This document shows positions 16,013 to 23,643 of a DNA stretch of 24,477 nt, one piece after another; the first letter of the stretch is position 1, and each line of letters begins with the position of its first letter. A program made the translations under genes and the position numbers. Origin of the DNA: CBDUXT01 sp965371245 (GTDB taxonomy: Bacteria; Planctomycetota; Phycisphaerae; UBA1845); NCBI GenBank assembly GCA_965371245.1, contig CBDUXT010000086.1, forward strand, positions 1 to 24,477, given 5' to 3'. The notes below the pieces were generated by a model that had not been told where the DNA came from, made no database searches, and saw nothing but the letters and a program-made list of their open reading frames with translations.

Positions 16013-17818
16013 ATGGCCGCACTCAACAAACGACATCGGTTGCTGATCACCTGGAGCGTGCGCAGCGGCGTCGTGCTTGCCGTCGTTCTAGTCTGGGGCG
16101 TGCTGACCCGAACCGATAAGGAGGAGGCCGTCCTGCCCGGCGACCAGGTCGAGGGCTTGACCGCGATCCTCGAACCGGACGACGCGCCGAGTGCTTCGCC
16201 GATCCACTTCGCCGACGTGACATCCGCGTCGGGCATCGACTTTCGACACTTCCCGACCACGCGGGCGTCGATGCTACCGGAGGACATGGGCTCCGGGGTG
16301 GCCTGTGCCGATTTCGATGGTGACGGCCTCATCGACATTTTCTTCGTCAACTTCGCCGGCTCGATCCTCGCGCCGCTACCCACCGACAAGCCGGCCTCGC
16401 GCTGTCGTCTCTATCGCAACACCGGTGACATGCACTTTGTGGACGCGACCGACGCCAGCGGTCTGGGGCTCGTCGCGTTCGGAATGGGTGCTGCCTGGGG
16501 AGACTACGACGGCGATGGGGACGTGGACCTGTACGTCACGACCTTCGGGAACAACACCCTGTTCGAGAACCAAGGCGACGGAACGTTCGTCGATGTCACC
16601 CGGCGCAGCGGGACGAACGATTCGCGTTTCAGCACGGGCTGTGCGTGGGCCGACTTCGATCGTGACGGCGACCTGGATCTTTACGTGAGCAACTACGTCG
16701 CCTTCGTCCTGCGCGACGCCGACCGCGGCGTAACCTCTCGACAGTACGGCTCCGAGCAGCCCTACACGCTCAATCCATCGGCCTATCAGCCACAGGCCAA
16801 CTCACTGTTCCGTAACAACGGAGACGGAACGTTCGAAGAGATCGCCGCCGCCGCGGGCGTGTCCGATCCTACCGGTCGAAGTCTCTCGGTGAGTTGGGTC
16901 GATATGAACAACGATGCCCTGCCCGACCTGTACGTGGCCAACGATGTGTCCAACAACGGCGTCTTCGTCAACAAGGGCGACGGGACGTTCCAGGACGTGG
17001 GTCCGTCGTCACTGGCCGCCGACTATCGCGGCGCAATGGGGATCGCCGCGGGCGACTTCGATCATGATCTCGATCACGACCTGCTTGTCACCCACTGGAT
17101 CGCCCAGGAAAACGCCCTGTTTCGCAACATGTTCATCGACCCCATGTTCGACGCCGAGGCGGCCACACGGCTTTGGTTTCTCGACTCGGCTGACGAGGTG
17201 GGGCTCGGGCAGATCTCGTTGGACGCCGTCGGATGGGGAACGGGCTTCGTGGATTTCGACAACGACACGCGCCGCGATCTATGGGTGGTCAACGGAAGCA
17301 CGTTCGAGATCGTTAAAGACCATCGTCGCCTCGTGCCGCAGCGCCCGTTCGTGTTCTGGAATCGCGGCGATACCCACTTTCGCGATGTCGCCGGTCTTTC
17401 CTCCAAGCGGCTGACGGAACCCTTCGTCGGTCGCGGCGGTGCGGCCGCCGATTTCGATCAGGACGGACGCGTCGATCTCGTTTTCCTCGTCCACGGAGGC
17501 GAGCCGATTCTGCTTCGCAACGTCTCACAAGGGGTCGGCCACTGGCTCACGGTGCGGCTTCGGCAAACCGGCGGCAATCGGATGGCGGTCGGCGGACGAG
17601 TCTACGTCACGGTCGGCGACCTGACGCAGATGGCCGAGGTGGGCAGCAGCGCCTCGTATCTTTCGCAGGACGATCAAACGCTTCACTTCGGTGTCGGCGG
17701 CGCGACGAAGGTCGATACGCTTCGCATCGTCTGGCCGGACGGCGCGGAAGAGACTCGACACAACGTTCCCGTCGATGAACTCCTCCTGTTCGCCCACGAC
17801 GCACGATACCCGGTCTAA
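16013..17818 (+). CDS. CRTAC1-family protein (FG-GAP/VCBS beta-propeller with ASPIC/UnbV end)
   Basis: The 601-residue protein begins 6 nt after the cytochrome stop, so the two are surely co-transcribed. Residues 10-30 form an N-terminal membrane anchor or uncleaved signal, followed by a short linker. From about 65 to 480 there are repeated calcium-binding FG-GAP units with the DxDxDGxxD pattern: ADFDGDGLIDIFF, GDYDGDGDVDLYV, ADFDRDGDLDLYV, VDMNNDALPDLYV, GDFDHDLDHDLLV, VDFDNDTRRDLWV and ADFDQDGRVDLVF, seven in all, which fits a seven-bladed propeller. The C-terminal ASPIC/UnbV domain (about 505-590) runs from GHWLTVRL to LRIVWPDG. Family knowledge: such proteins are exported and frequent in planctomycetes and acidobacteria, with no established biochemical role. 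Its tight coupling to a multiheme cytochrome suggests that it binds or shields that cytochrome outside the cell membrane. Confidence 0.9.
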   Translation: MAALNKRHRLLITWSVRSGVVLAVVLVWGVLTRTDKEEAVLPGDQVEGLTAILEPDDAPSASPIHFADVTSASGIDFRHFPTTRASMLPEDMGSGVACADFDGDGLIDIFFVNFAGSILAPLPTDKPASRCRLYRNTGDMHFVDATDASGLGLVAFGMGAAWGDYDGDGDVDLYVTTFGNNTLFENQGDGTFVDVTRRSGTNDSRFSTGCAWADFDRDGDLDLYVSNYVAFVLRDADRGVTSRQYGSEQPYTLNPSAYQPQANSLFRNNGDGTFEEIAAAAGVSDPTGRSLSVSWVDMNNDALPDLYVANDVSNNGVFVNKGDGTFQDVGPSSLAADYRGAMGIAAGDFDHDLDHDLLVTHWIAQENALFRNMFIDPMFDAEAATRLWFLDSADEVGLGQISLDAVGWGTGFVDFDNDTRRDLWVVNGSTFEIVKDHRRLVPQRPFVFWNRGDTHFRDVAGLSSKRLTEPFVGRGGAAADFDQDGRVDLVFLVHGGEPILLRNVSQGVGHWLTVRLRQTGGNRMAVGGRVYVTVGDLTQMAEVGSSASYLSQDDQTLHFGVGGATKVDTLRIVWPDGAEETRHNVPVDELLLFAHDARYPV

Positions 17819-18294
17819 TCCCGGATCGTTCGTCAACTCACACCCTAATACATATGCGTAAGCGCCCGCGCGATGGACAGTGTGCCCCGGCACCGGTGTT
17901 CGCGTGACCATCCTTGATAATTGGTTGTTGTAATGCCGGTTTCCATCTGGTAACATGGTTCTCACAGAGGTGGATAGCAGGCCGTTCACGAGGTTCGAAC
18001 GGTCCTCCCACGGCTTGAGCGGTGTCTTTAAGTAGCAAAAGACCCGTCTCATGTCGTGGTTCGGCACGGCACGTCTCGTATTGCAGGATAAGTGGAACAA
18101 CATAACACCGTGCGGCGGCGGGCCGGCGCTGTGCAATAGGCCGGGACCAACACAAGACGCCCTCGGAACGGATGCGCCATGTTTGAGCCGTCGGGAATGG
18201 CCGGTCAATGTCACCTGAGACGAGTTTCGAGCGGTCGGCTCACAGACGGGGGGAAAGTCGAGCCGGGCTTGATGGCAAACATGAACGTGCGCGG
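17819..18294. other. Gap without a supportable gene, lower GC than neighbours
   Basis: Open frames exist on the minus strand (for example 17838-18155), but they have no ribosome site, no domain and poor codon bias. Base composition is more AT-rich than the flanking cytochrome operon. It marks the left edge of the accessory region. A short stem GTCTTT/AAAGAC near 18027-18046 was seen but is not convincing as a terminator. Confidence 0.4.
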
Positions 18295-18612
18295 CTACGC
18301 GGACTGGAGGTCTCGCTCGTCCTTTGACACGAAATGGATTTCCACGCGCTTGCCGAGCGCAGCGGCGATGCGGTCGAGCATCGAGAGTGAATGGCCCTCG
18401 TAATCGGCGTCCTCAAGGCGGGCGACGACGGGCTGCTTCGAGTGTATGAGGTCGGCGAGTTCCTGCTGAGTGAGGTTGGCCGTCGTTCTCGCCTCGTAAA
18501 TGAGCCGGGCGACACGAACGTTCACCGTCTCCTCGGCGATCATGTCGCGGAGTTCGGTGTCATCCCGGGTGATGCGGTCGATGATCTCCAGGGCGTTCCT
18601 TGTCTTAGGCAT
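18295..18612 (-). CDS. higA: HigA-type antitoxin, XRE helix-turn-helix protein
   Basis: The 105-residue protein has an alpha-helical N-terminus (ALEIIDRITRDDTELRDMI) and an XRE-type helix-turn-helix at about residues 43-95, with LTQQELADLIHSKQPVVARLE as the core, followed by LSMLDRIAAALGKRVEIHF, the typical end of antitoxins in HigBA systems. It starts inside the end of the toxin-like gene, overlapping by 8 nt, in the toxin-first order usual for HigBA. Family knowledge: HigA binds and neutralises HigB and represses the shared promoter. Because the toxin gene here is truncated, this may be an orphan antitoxin or a self-acting regulator. The assignment of fold and family is good; activity is unknown. 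Confidence 0.85.
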   Translation of the reverse strand: MPKTRNALEIIDRITRDDTELRDMIAEETVNVRVARLIYEARTTANLTQQELADLIHSKQPVVARLEDADYEGHSLSMLDRIAAALGKRVEIHFVSKDERDLQSA

Positions 18613-18823
18613 TCTCGGCCTCCTCTTCGTATGTGTGCTGTTTCGGGTTCTTCTCGAACGCTTCCTTTCGTTGGATCGCTCGCTCGATATCTGCGTCCGG
18701 CAGCTTGGCTTCCCTGGTCAGGGCGTGGGCCAAAATAGCCATGTCCTGCCCGTGCAAGAAATACAGAATCCGGTAGTTCACGCGTCCATGCCGGACCCTT
18801 AGCTCATGAACGCCGTCCCGCAA
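18605..18823 (-). pseudogene. higB: HigB-type (RelE/Gp49-like) toxin lacking its N-terminus
   Basis: The visible 72 residues (TTG start at 18823) contain the core and C-terminus of Gp49/HigB toxins: LRDGVHELRVRHGRVNYRI, then LYFLHGQDMAILAHAL, TREAKLPDADIERAI and a Glu-rich tail overlapping the antitoxin start. Family members are about 110-120 residues, with another 40-50 residues before this point. Similarity can be followed only to PITDYL at about 18838; upstream of that the same frame is Pro/Ala-rich and unrelated, and the neighbouring gene's last codons run into it. A deletion or recombination joint therefore lies near 18838. The Arg residues associated with RNA cleavage are partly retained, but the fold is incomplete, so I treat it as inactive. 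Confidence 0.7.
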
Positions 18824-18839
18824 GTAATCGGTGATCGGG

Positions 18840-19798
18840 CACGGCGACGGGTTGGTTGGCGGATGCGGGAGGGCCGCCGACGCGGGGGAAACGGTGTTGC
18901 AGCGCGGCTCTCGCCGCGTCCATGTTCATCACGACGCACAAGACGGCGTCGTTCAGCGCTATGCCGCGACCCACCAGCGTGGCCACCCGCTCGTAGGCGT
19001 GGATCCACATGGCGTTCACCCTGCCGGTCGCCAGGGATTCCCGCAACACATACGGGTTCGTCCACTCGCACTCGGAACAGCCACGATTCCACGGCCATTC
19101 CAACGGGGTGCGGCAATCCGTATGTTCCGGTGCCGCGTGTCCCACGAGGTCTCGACGTCCAACCCGATGCGTTCCTTGAACGCGGCGAGCATGGGGCCAA
19201 GCTCCGACGGCGTGCGCGGTCCGTGTCGGATGACCGCGTAGAGGCCGAACATGCGGTAGGGAAGATCGTGGCCATCGACGAGCCACCTTCCCGGCGACTG
19301 CACCCACATGACGTCGAGGTCGAGGCGGGCCGCGAGGCCCTGGAAGGCGGCGATTCGCTCCCAGAAGGCGTCGGCGATCGCGAGCCACTCGTCGGACTCG
19401 ACGGGGAGCGGTTCCCTACGTCCTTTCGGCGGATGCCTGTCGAAATCAAGGATGGTGAAGGCCAGGGGCCTGTTGTCGGGGTAGGTCGTCAGGTAGTGGT
19501 CCTTGCACTCGCGCCGCCCGAACGGCCTGAGCATGTTGTCGATGATCCTGCCGTACGGGCGGGAGCCGTCCTTGAGCCCGGCGAGCGGGATGCGTGATCC
19601 CCCGACCAATCTTCGGCCTTCGGCGATCTCGTCGTTGGTGTTGGCCGGCCAGACGTGGCCACGGAAGCCGTCGAAGACGTCGCCGCCGTAGGTGATCCGC
19701 TCCTTCGAGAACCGCGTGGGGTGGGCTGCGTCAAGAAGGTCGCGGCAGAACGCCGACCCGTAGAATTCTATCGCAGTGTCCGAGAGGCCGTCCGGCAT
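18840..19798 (-). pseudogene. Frameshifted gene resembling an archaeo-eukaryotic primase (AEP) domain
   Basis: From the ATG at 19798 the frame runs 260 residues to a stop at 19016, but after NIRI (about 19115) the sensible sequence continues in the next frame as PLEWPWNRG, then WTNPYVLRESLATGR and GIALNDAV, to about 18840. A one-base change in the CACCCCG run near 19104-19110 explains this. Features that recall AEP primases: an acidic DFD metal motif in LAFTILDFDRHPP (about residues 117-129), a conserved aromatic/His stretch near 175-200, and RNIRIPL (after repair), like the RNVRLPL element of such enzymes. The N-terminal 100 residues are unfamiliar. AEP-like proteins of this kind are carried by plasmids and integrative elements. 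The domain call is tentative; the frameshift reading is firmer. The 3' end runs into the truncated toxin gene. Confidence 0.45.
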
Positions 19799-19803
19799 CC
19801 CCC

Positions 19804-19809
19804 ATTATA
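19804..19809 (-). promoter_or_regulatory. -10-like TATAAT abutting the start of the primase-like gene
   Basis: On the minus strand TATAAT is followed by 5 nt and then the ATG at 19798. If used, transcription would begin at or next to the start codon, giving a leaderless mRNA. No good -35 is seen. The same word in similar context (CCATTATAG on the plus strand) recurs at 20921-20929. Confidence 0.3.
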
Positions 19810-19859
19810 GCGGCGCGTTTCGGAAAGCGGATTCGCGTGGCGGACTACCTCTGCCTTCA

Positions 19860-20255
19860 TCATCCTGAGTCGTTCACCCGTACCCAATAGAGGTTTTCGG
19901 CGCGGTTGTCTGACACGTCGCCGTTCTTGTGCCTCGTCACCCATTGGGGCGGACCGCTGAAGGGCGCGGAACCTTCCTTCTCGCCGTGGAACGCGGTGCA
20001 TACAGCCCAGGCGATCGGTATGGACCACGTGACCCGGGTGCCTGCCGGGTAGTCGCTGCGCGTCATCGGAAGCCGGGCGTAGAGAAAGCCAAGCGGTATT
20101 TCATAAACCTCAGGCTCCTGGCCCTGCTCATCGCAGATACGACCGTCTTCGTGAACAGACCACCCTGGCAAGACGGCATAGGTGTAAGAACCACTGGACT
20201 TGTTGTACACCCCGGCCACTTCGGGAAGAGGTTTTTTTCTCATACTTTCACGCAT
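19860..20255 (-). CDS. HNH-type endonuclease, homing/phage-like
   Basis: The 131-residue protein starts at the ATG at 20255, which overlaps the stop of the 42-residue gene upstream (ATGCGTGA), so translation is probably coupled; an ATG four codons later is an alternative. The N-terminal half (GVYNKSSGSYTYAVLPGW and on) is beta-rich, perhaps a DNA-recognition part. The C-terminal half has the HNH arrangement AWAVCTAFHG, then WVTRHKNGDVSDNRAENLYWV ending at about residue 126; the pattern H-x-N-G-D...D-N-R-x-x-N-L-x-W is the signature of phage HNH proteins. Family knowledge: these cut DNA and are found free-standing in phages, introns and mobile elements. The context of an antitoxin, a primase-like gene and IS remnants supports a mobile origin. 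Target and activity are unknown. Confidence 0.7.
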   Translation of the reverse strand: MRESMRKKPLPEVAGVYNKSSGSYTYAVLPGWSVHEDGRICDEQGQEPEVYEIPLGFLYARLPMTRSDYPAGTRVTWSIPIAWAVCTAFHGEKEGSAPFSGPPQWVTRHKNGDVSDNRAENLYWVRVNDSG

Positions 20256-20376
20256 CTGTTGTCCACCGCCACCTCAACCCGGTCTTGTAGCCCTTGTCGC
20301 GGATTGAGGAGATCTCCATTGCTTTTGTCGGCGTGGCCTTCTTCACCTTCATGGGCGCTGCCTTCCTTTCGGACAT
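20248..20376 (-). CDS. Small basic 42-residue protein coupled to the HNH gene
   Basis: ATG at 20376, stop TGA at 20248-20250, overlapping the HNH start codon by 8 nt. AGGA lies only 2 nt before the ATG and GGAA about 8 nt before it, so the ribosome site is modest. The product begins MSERKAAPMKVKKATPTKA and ends RWRWTTDA; it is Lys/Arg-rich with a helical, DNA-binding look but matches no family I know. It could be a leader peptide that couples translation to the endonuclease, or a small DNA-binding partner. Confidence 0.4.
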   Translation of the reverse strand: MSERKAAPMKVKKATPTKAMEISSIRDKGYKTGLRWRWTTDA

Positions 20377-20666
20377 GTTCCTGTTCCGTCGCGGGCAAGA
20401 TTCGGAAACCCGCCAAACTCGCCAGAATCATCGGCGTATCTGCTCCTCTTCATGTTGTTGCGTTCATCTGTGGGTGTTCTCGCGGACCCAGACACCCGAT
20501 GACCAAGCGCACCCAAGTGGCCCACCGAAGAACTCTATTGGATGTCCGATGCGATGTCCGATAGATCGACACACGCAAGTAGGCCCGTCTTACGCGACTC
20601 TTCTATTGTCCTTATCCCATCCGCCTATTGGCCTTCTCGTACTCGTCCACCGCCTCGATGATCCGC

Positions 20667-20903
20667 TCAAACGCCCTGGTCGATGCCTGTGATGGCGTCG
20701 CCGTCGTCGGCCGGCTCCACGTTGAGCAGCACCTCGCAGTCGCAGAACCCGCCGCGCTCCGCCAGCCATTCGAGTGCTTCTTCGCAATCATCACAATCGT
20801 CGGACTCCAGTAGGAATTCGGTGGCGAAACGCATGGTGTTGTCGCACGGGCCCCGTTCGAGGCGCTCGCCGAGATGCTTGAACAATCCTGCCAGCCATCT
20901 CAT
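20667..20903 (-). CDS. DUF2695-like protein, C-terminus probably frameshifted
   Basis: The ATG at 20903 has GGGGGAG about 6 nt upstream and a TATAAT further up. The 78-residue product has the DUF2695 pattern: CDNTMRFATEFLLE at about 20-33, an acidic stretch, then LAERGGFCDCEVLLNVEPA at about 48-66, where the CDCEVL.NV motif is diagnostic. After GIDQ it ends at a stop (20667-20669). The other frame continues as AFERIIEAVDEYEKANRRMG to a stop at 20612, which reads like a genuine helical C-terminus, so a one-base change near 20680 has probably cut the gene short. Function of the family is unknown. It lies apart from the HNH gene by 235 nt of non-coding DNA. Confidence 0.65.
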   Translation of the reverse strand: MRWLAGLFKHLGERLERGPCDNTMRFATEFLLESDDCDDCEEALEWLAERGGFCDCEVLLNVEPADDGDAITGIDQGV

Positions 20904-20921
20904 GCTTGCTCCCCCTTACGC

Positions 20922-20927
20922 CATTAT
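20922..20927 (-). promoter_or_regulatory. -10-like TATAAT upstream of the DUF2695-like gene
   Basis: On the minus strand TATAAT precedes the ribosome site and the ATG at 20903, which would give a leader of about 12 nt. The -35 is not recognisable. Flanks are similar to the -10-like site at 19804-19809. Confidence 0.35.
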
Positions 20928-21391
20928 AGGCGACTGACCTGAGTAGCCTCGGGAGAAGGAAGCCGTTCGAGGGCTCCGACCCGCTCTCCATTTGTGTTTG
21001 TGTGTACGTTTGGCAGCTCCGGCGGTGGCAGAGGAGAGGTTGGAGGCAGCGTAGCAGGGGAAACCTTCCATGCGTCAGAGAGGATTTGTTCCAACGCGGT
21101 GACCTGGTGAGCCGTTCCACGTGGGTCACGCGTCGAAGCATCCTTTGAGCCCGGCCAGGTCCGCGACGGTGCGGCCGCTCAGCCGTTCGGCTCCTGCTTC
21201 GGAAGACGGCCGCGAAGCGGCCGGCTATCTCCCGGAGGTGCCGAGCAGTGGCATTCCGCCTTATAGTATCCGAATGGCTCGTGACGAGCCCTTCCGACCG
21301 TGCCTCCATCAGCACAGATCAGCGTAGATCCGGCGGTCTCCGTCACACACAGATGCCCTGGAATCGCTGGATACGAGGTCTCCTCATTCCG
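20928..21391. other. Gap without a recognisable gene, downstream of the IstA fragment
   Basis: No open frame here has a ribosome site or a known domain. One minus-strand stretch (about 21130-21190) reads AERLSGRTVADLAGLKGCFDA before a stop and may be a scrap of coding DNA. No IstB gene, which would normally follow IstA, is present. Confidence 0.4.
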
Positions 21392-22069
21392 CTACTCCAC
21401 GAAGCCGGTCGTGCGCACCATCGTCGTCATCCGCAGCGGATACTCGGCCGCCGGGATCGCCATGGGCGAGAGGCGCTCCCGTTCCGCCTGCATCCTGTCG
21501 GCGGGGACCTCGTTCGTAGCCCGGCTAGGTCGTTGGGTGTTCACCTCTTCGAGCCATGCGACGAGCTGTCGCTCAAGGTCCTCGCCATCATGGAAACGCC
21601 GGACCTTGAACAAGCTCCCTTTCACCCAGCCGACCAGGTTCTCGACGGAACCCTTCTGGTTGGCGCGGCGGGGCCAACAGCGTTCGACGCCGAACCCGTA
21701 GTCCACCGGTACGTGGGCGAACGTGGGGTTCCATTCGATGGCTCCCTTCGTCCGGTTGATCACGATCGTCTTGGGGTTGTCGAACACGCACCGTAACGCA
21801 ACGCCGCGGAAGGACTCGAAGGCCAACAGTAAGGAACGAATCAGCGGTTCCACCTTCTCATTGGGCATGGTGACCACGTGGGTCCACCGCGAGTACTTCA
21901 GCCGCGATGCGAAGAAGTGAACCCTTTCGGAAGAACCGTCAGCATAGCTGACCTTCACACTGCCGAAGTCGTGCTGACTGAACTCGCCCGGTACGCCCTC
22001 GAACCGTACCTCGGGCGATTCGGTCTTCGGCGGGCGACGGGCAAGGGGATCCCCGTCATCGGGCGTGAA
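21392..22069 (-). pseudogene. istA: IS21-family transposase (IstA) fragment
   Basis: The open frame runs from after a stop at 22070-22072 to the stop at 21392. It starts in the segment ESPEVRFEGVPGEFSQHDFG, which holds the first catalytic Asp, so the N-terminal helix-turn-helix region is missing; the ATG at 21958 is internal to the domain. The rve/DDE core is otherwise intact, with FASRLKYSRW, the second Asp in CVFDNPKT, and the Glu in NQKGSVENLVGWVK, then VNTQRPSRATNEVPADR. The C-terminus stops early after TTGFVE, where full IstA proteins continue for over 100 residues. With both ends missing and no IstB, the element cannot move by itself. Codon use matches the neighbourhood, so it is an old resident or came from a related genome. 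Confidence 0.85.
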
Positions 22070-22254
22070 TCACGCGCCACCCGGACGCCGGGACCATCGC
22101 AGCGCGGAACACCGTTAACTCCGTGCGCACTAACGGCGGCGGGGAGCGTGTGATACGGCTTCAGGCACCGGCAGAGCCGTTTTTCGCCCGCCCGACCTTC
22201 GCCGGAAGTGGACCAAGCTTTCTACACAAAAAGTATCAAATTGTCACAAAAAGG

Positions 22255-22316
22255 CGTGCTCTACCCACGCTGGTCTGGGATGTGAGGCGCTTGCGATTCG
22301 ATGCCCTCTGTCCGGA
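22255..22316 (+). repeat. Diverged direct repeat, left copy, flanking the zinc-ribbon operon
   Basis: Shares the 16-nt core CCCACGCTGGTCTGGG (22264-22279) and a further 40 nt of patchy identity, including CGTGCT before it and CGAT.CGATGCCC after it, with 24051-24110. The same orientation and positions bracket the four-gene operon. On the minus strand both read as IPDQRG or TPDQRG protein sequence, so they may be remains of one gene. The rest of 22072-22389 holds no gene I can support. Confidence 0.55.
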
Positions 22317-22389
22317 ATTGCTCGGGTTCCTTGGCTTGCGCAGGGATGAATCGCTTGCCCTAGCCCACTGCTGGGTGACCCGGTCCGCT

Positions 22390-22418
22390 TCGACCGGCCG
22401 ATGCCTTATGCGTAGAAT
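22390..22418 (+). promoter_or_regulatory. Promoter of the zinc-ribbon operon, predicted leaderless
   Basis: TCGACC at 22390-22395 (4 of 6 -35 bases) is 17 nt before TAGAAT at 22413-22418 (5 of 6 -10 bases). The ATG at 22425 begins 6 nt after the -10, so the expected transcription start is the start codon itself. There is no spaced ribosome site: AGGG touches the ATG directly. Confidence 0.45.
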
Positions 22419-22424
22419 GTAGGG

Positions 22425-22763
22425 ATGAACCAGCCAACCAGCGAAGACCATACGCGTCCGCTGTTACTCGTCGCGCGCTTGCTGTTAGTCGTCGCCCTTT
22501 TCGTGATGGTGACAGTGGCGACGGTTGGGTATGTGTATGCATGGTTCACTTACCCCGGTGTCGGATTGTTCCACCCTTGGGTGGCGGTTGCCTCGTACGG
22601 GGCCTTCCTGTTTCTTGGGTTCGGGAGGCTTCCGGCGCTACTTCGCCGCTACCGCCGGGAACAACGAAGAGAAGACGGCCTTTGCGTCGATTGCGGCTAC
22701 GACCTGACGGGCAACGTGACCGGCGTGTGTTCGGAGTGCGGAACCGAGGTTGAACAGCCATGA
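22425..22763 (+). CDS. Two-helix membrane protein with C-terminal zinc ribbon (first of three)
   Basis: The 112-residue protein has two membrane helices (about 13-41 and 51-73), a positively charged stretch RRYRREQRRE (about 75-84), and a zinc ribbon with the Cys pattern CVDCGYDLTGN ... CSECG (about 87-107). Positive charge after helix 2 places the ribbon in the cytoplasm and leaves a loop of about 10 residues outside. The CGYDLTGN ribbon is a frequent C-terminal tag of small planctomycete membrane proteins with no assigned function. Its stop TGA overlaps the next ATG (ATGA at 22760-22763). Start is by position of the promoter; no separate ribosome site exists. Confidence 0.8.
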   Translation: MNQPTSEDHTRPLLLVARLLLVVALFVMVTVATVGYVYAWFTYPGVGLFHPWVAVASYGAFLFLGFGRLPALLRRYRREQRREDGLCVDCGYDLTGNVTGVCSECGTEVEQP

Positions 22764-23149
22764 TACGCAAGTCCATCATCGTCGTCCTCACGCTCGCAAC
22801 GGTTGCGTCGGCGTATGTGTGGATGGCTAGCTACGGTGGCCACATCGTTTGGCGCGAGTTGGGCGGTACAAAGGCCTGGGCTATATCGTGGGACGGTCGA
22901 TGTTTTTTCCTTCGCCATGTACCGGTAGACGCAGCCGAGTTCTTCCACTTTTGGGACGTCGGGGACGACTTCCCCGCCTGGGTTCCGTGCGTCCTCTTCG
23001 GAACCTACCCCACCCTCGCCTTCATCCGCGGCCCGTTGCGACGTTGGCGTCGCCGACGAAAGGGCCTTTGCATCGATTGTGGCTACGACCTCACCGGCAA
23101 CGTGTCCGGCGTGTGTTCGGAGTGCGGGAGCGAGGTTGAACAGCCATGA
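22760..23149 (+). CDS. Two-helix membrane protein with C-terminal zinc ribbon (second of three)
   Basis: The 129-residue protein begins MIRKSIIVVLTLATVAS (helix about 6-27) and has a second helix at about 74-93. Between them is an outside loop of about 45 residues with many aromatic and acidic residues (EFFHFWDVGDDF). RRWRRRRKG leads into the ribbon CIDCGYDLTGN ... CSECG (about 104-124), nearly identical to that of the previous gene. The N-terminus is clearly paralogous to the next gene (MIRK-II-V-TLATVAS). Start and stop overlap the neighbours by 4 nt, which implies re-initiation coupling. Zinc binding is inferred from the four Cys. Confidence 0.8.
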   Translation: MIRKSIIVVLTLATVASAYVWMASYGGHIVWRELGGTKAWAISWDGRCFFLRHVPVDAAEFFHFWDVGDDFPAWVPCVLFGTYPTLAFIRGPLRRWRRRRKGLCIDCGYDLTGNVSGVCSECGSEVEQP

Positions 23150-23643
23150 TACGCAAGGCCATCATCGCCGTTTTCACGCTCGCAACGGTTGCGTCGGTAT
23201 GGGTGTGGATTGCTAGCTACGGTGGCTTCAATGTTTGGCGCGAGTTTGACTCGGGCGAGTTCGATTCGGGTCGTACGTCCCTCGGGTTTGTAGCTACGAA
23301 AGGGCGATGTGGCCTTGTTCGCTACGTTGGCCCCCCAGATGAAACACCCACCAGGCATCGAAGGACACGGCTCTACTTGGCATCTTACTGGTTCAAGAGA
23401 CCAGGGGTGTGGGGCAAGCAGGACCACATGGCCGCGTGGGTGCGCGCTTGGGTCCCGTGCGCCATTTTCGGTTCCTACCCGTTCTACTCGCTCGTGAGGT
23501 CTCCCGCGCGCCGTCGCCGCCGACGTAGAGAACAAGGCCTATGCCTCGACTGCGGCTACGACCTTACGGGCAACGTGACCGGCGTGTGTTCGGAGTGCGG
23601 CGTGATGGTTGAAGAGCGCGGCGCGGATGGAGGAATGATGTGA
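23146..23643 (+). CDS. Two-helix membrane protein with C-terminal zinc ribbon (third of three)
   Basis: The 165-residue protein begins MIRKAIIAVFTLATVAS, a paralogue of the second gene, with helices at about 6-27 and 102-120. The outside loop is longer (about 75 residues) and contains a duplicated pair EFDSGEFDSG and basic segments. RRRRRRREQG leads to the ribbon CLDCGYDLTGN ... CSECG (about 134-154), followed by a short Gly/Met-rich tail not found in the other two. Thus ribbon and first helix are conserved while the loop varies in length and sequence, a pattern expected if the loop senses different ligands. The stop TGA overlaps the GTG start of the last gene (23640-23643). Confidence 0.8.
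   Translation: MIRKAIIAVFTLATVASVWVWIASYGGFNVWREFDSGEFDSGRTSLGFVATKGRCGLVRYVGPPDETPTRHRRTRLYLASYWFKRPGVWGKQDHMAAWVRAWVPCAIFGSYPFYSLVRSPARRRRRRREQGLCLDCGYDLTGNVTGVCSECGVMVEERGADGGMM

Noticed and set aside
17525..18214. A 229-codon minus-strand frame crossing the end of the CRTAC1 gene
   Set aside because: Half of it is antisense to the ASPIC/UnbV domain and the rest has no recognised feature or start signal.
17990..18260. Possible group II intron or structured RNA in the low-GC gap
   Set aside because: No domain V hairpin, intron end motif or reverse transcriptase could be found.
22425..23643. The near-identical ribbon-encoding segments as a nucleotide repeat or CRISPR-like array
   Set aside because: There are only three copies at irregular distance, all in frame and coding; conservation is explained by the protein domain.
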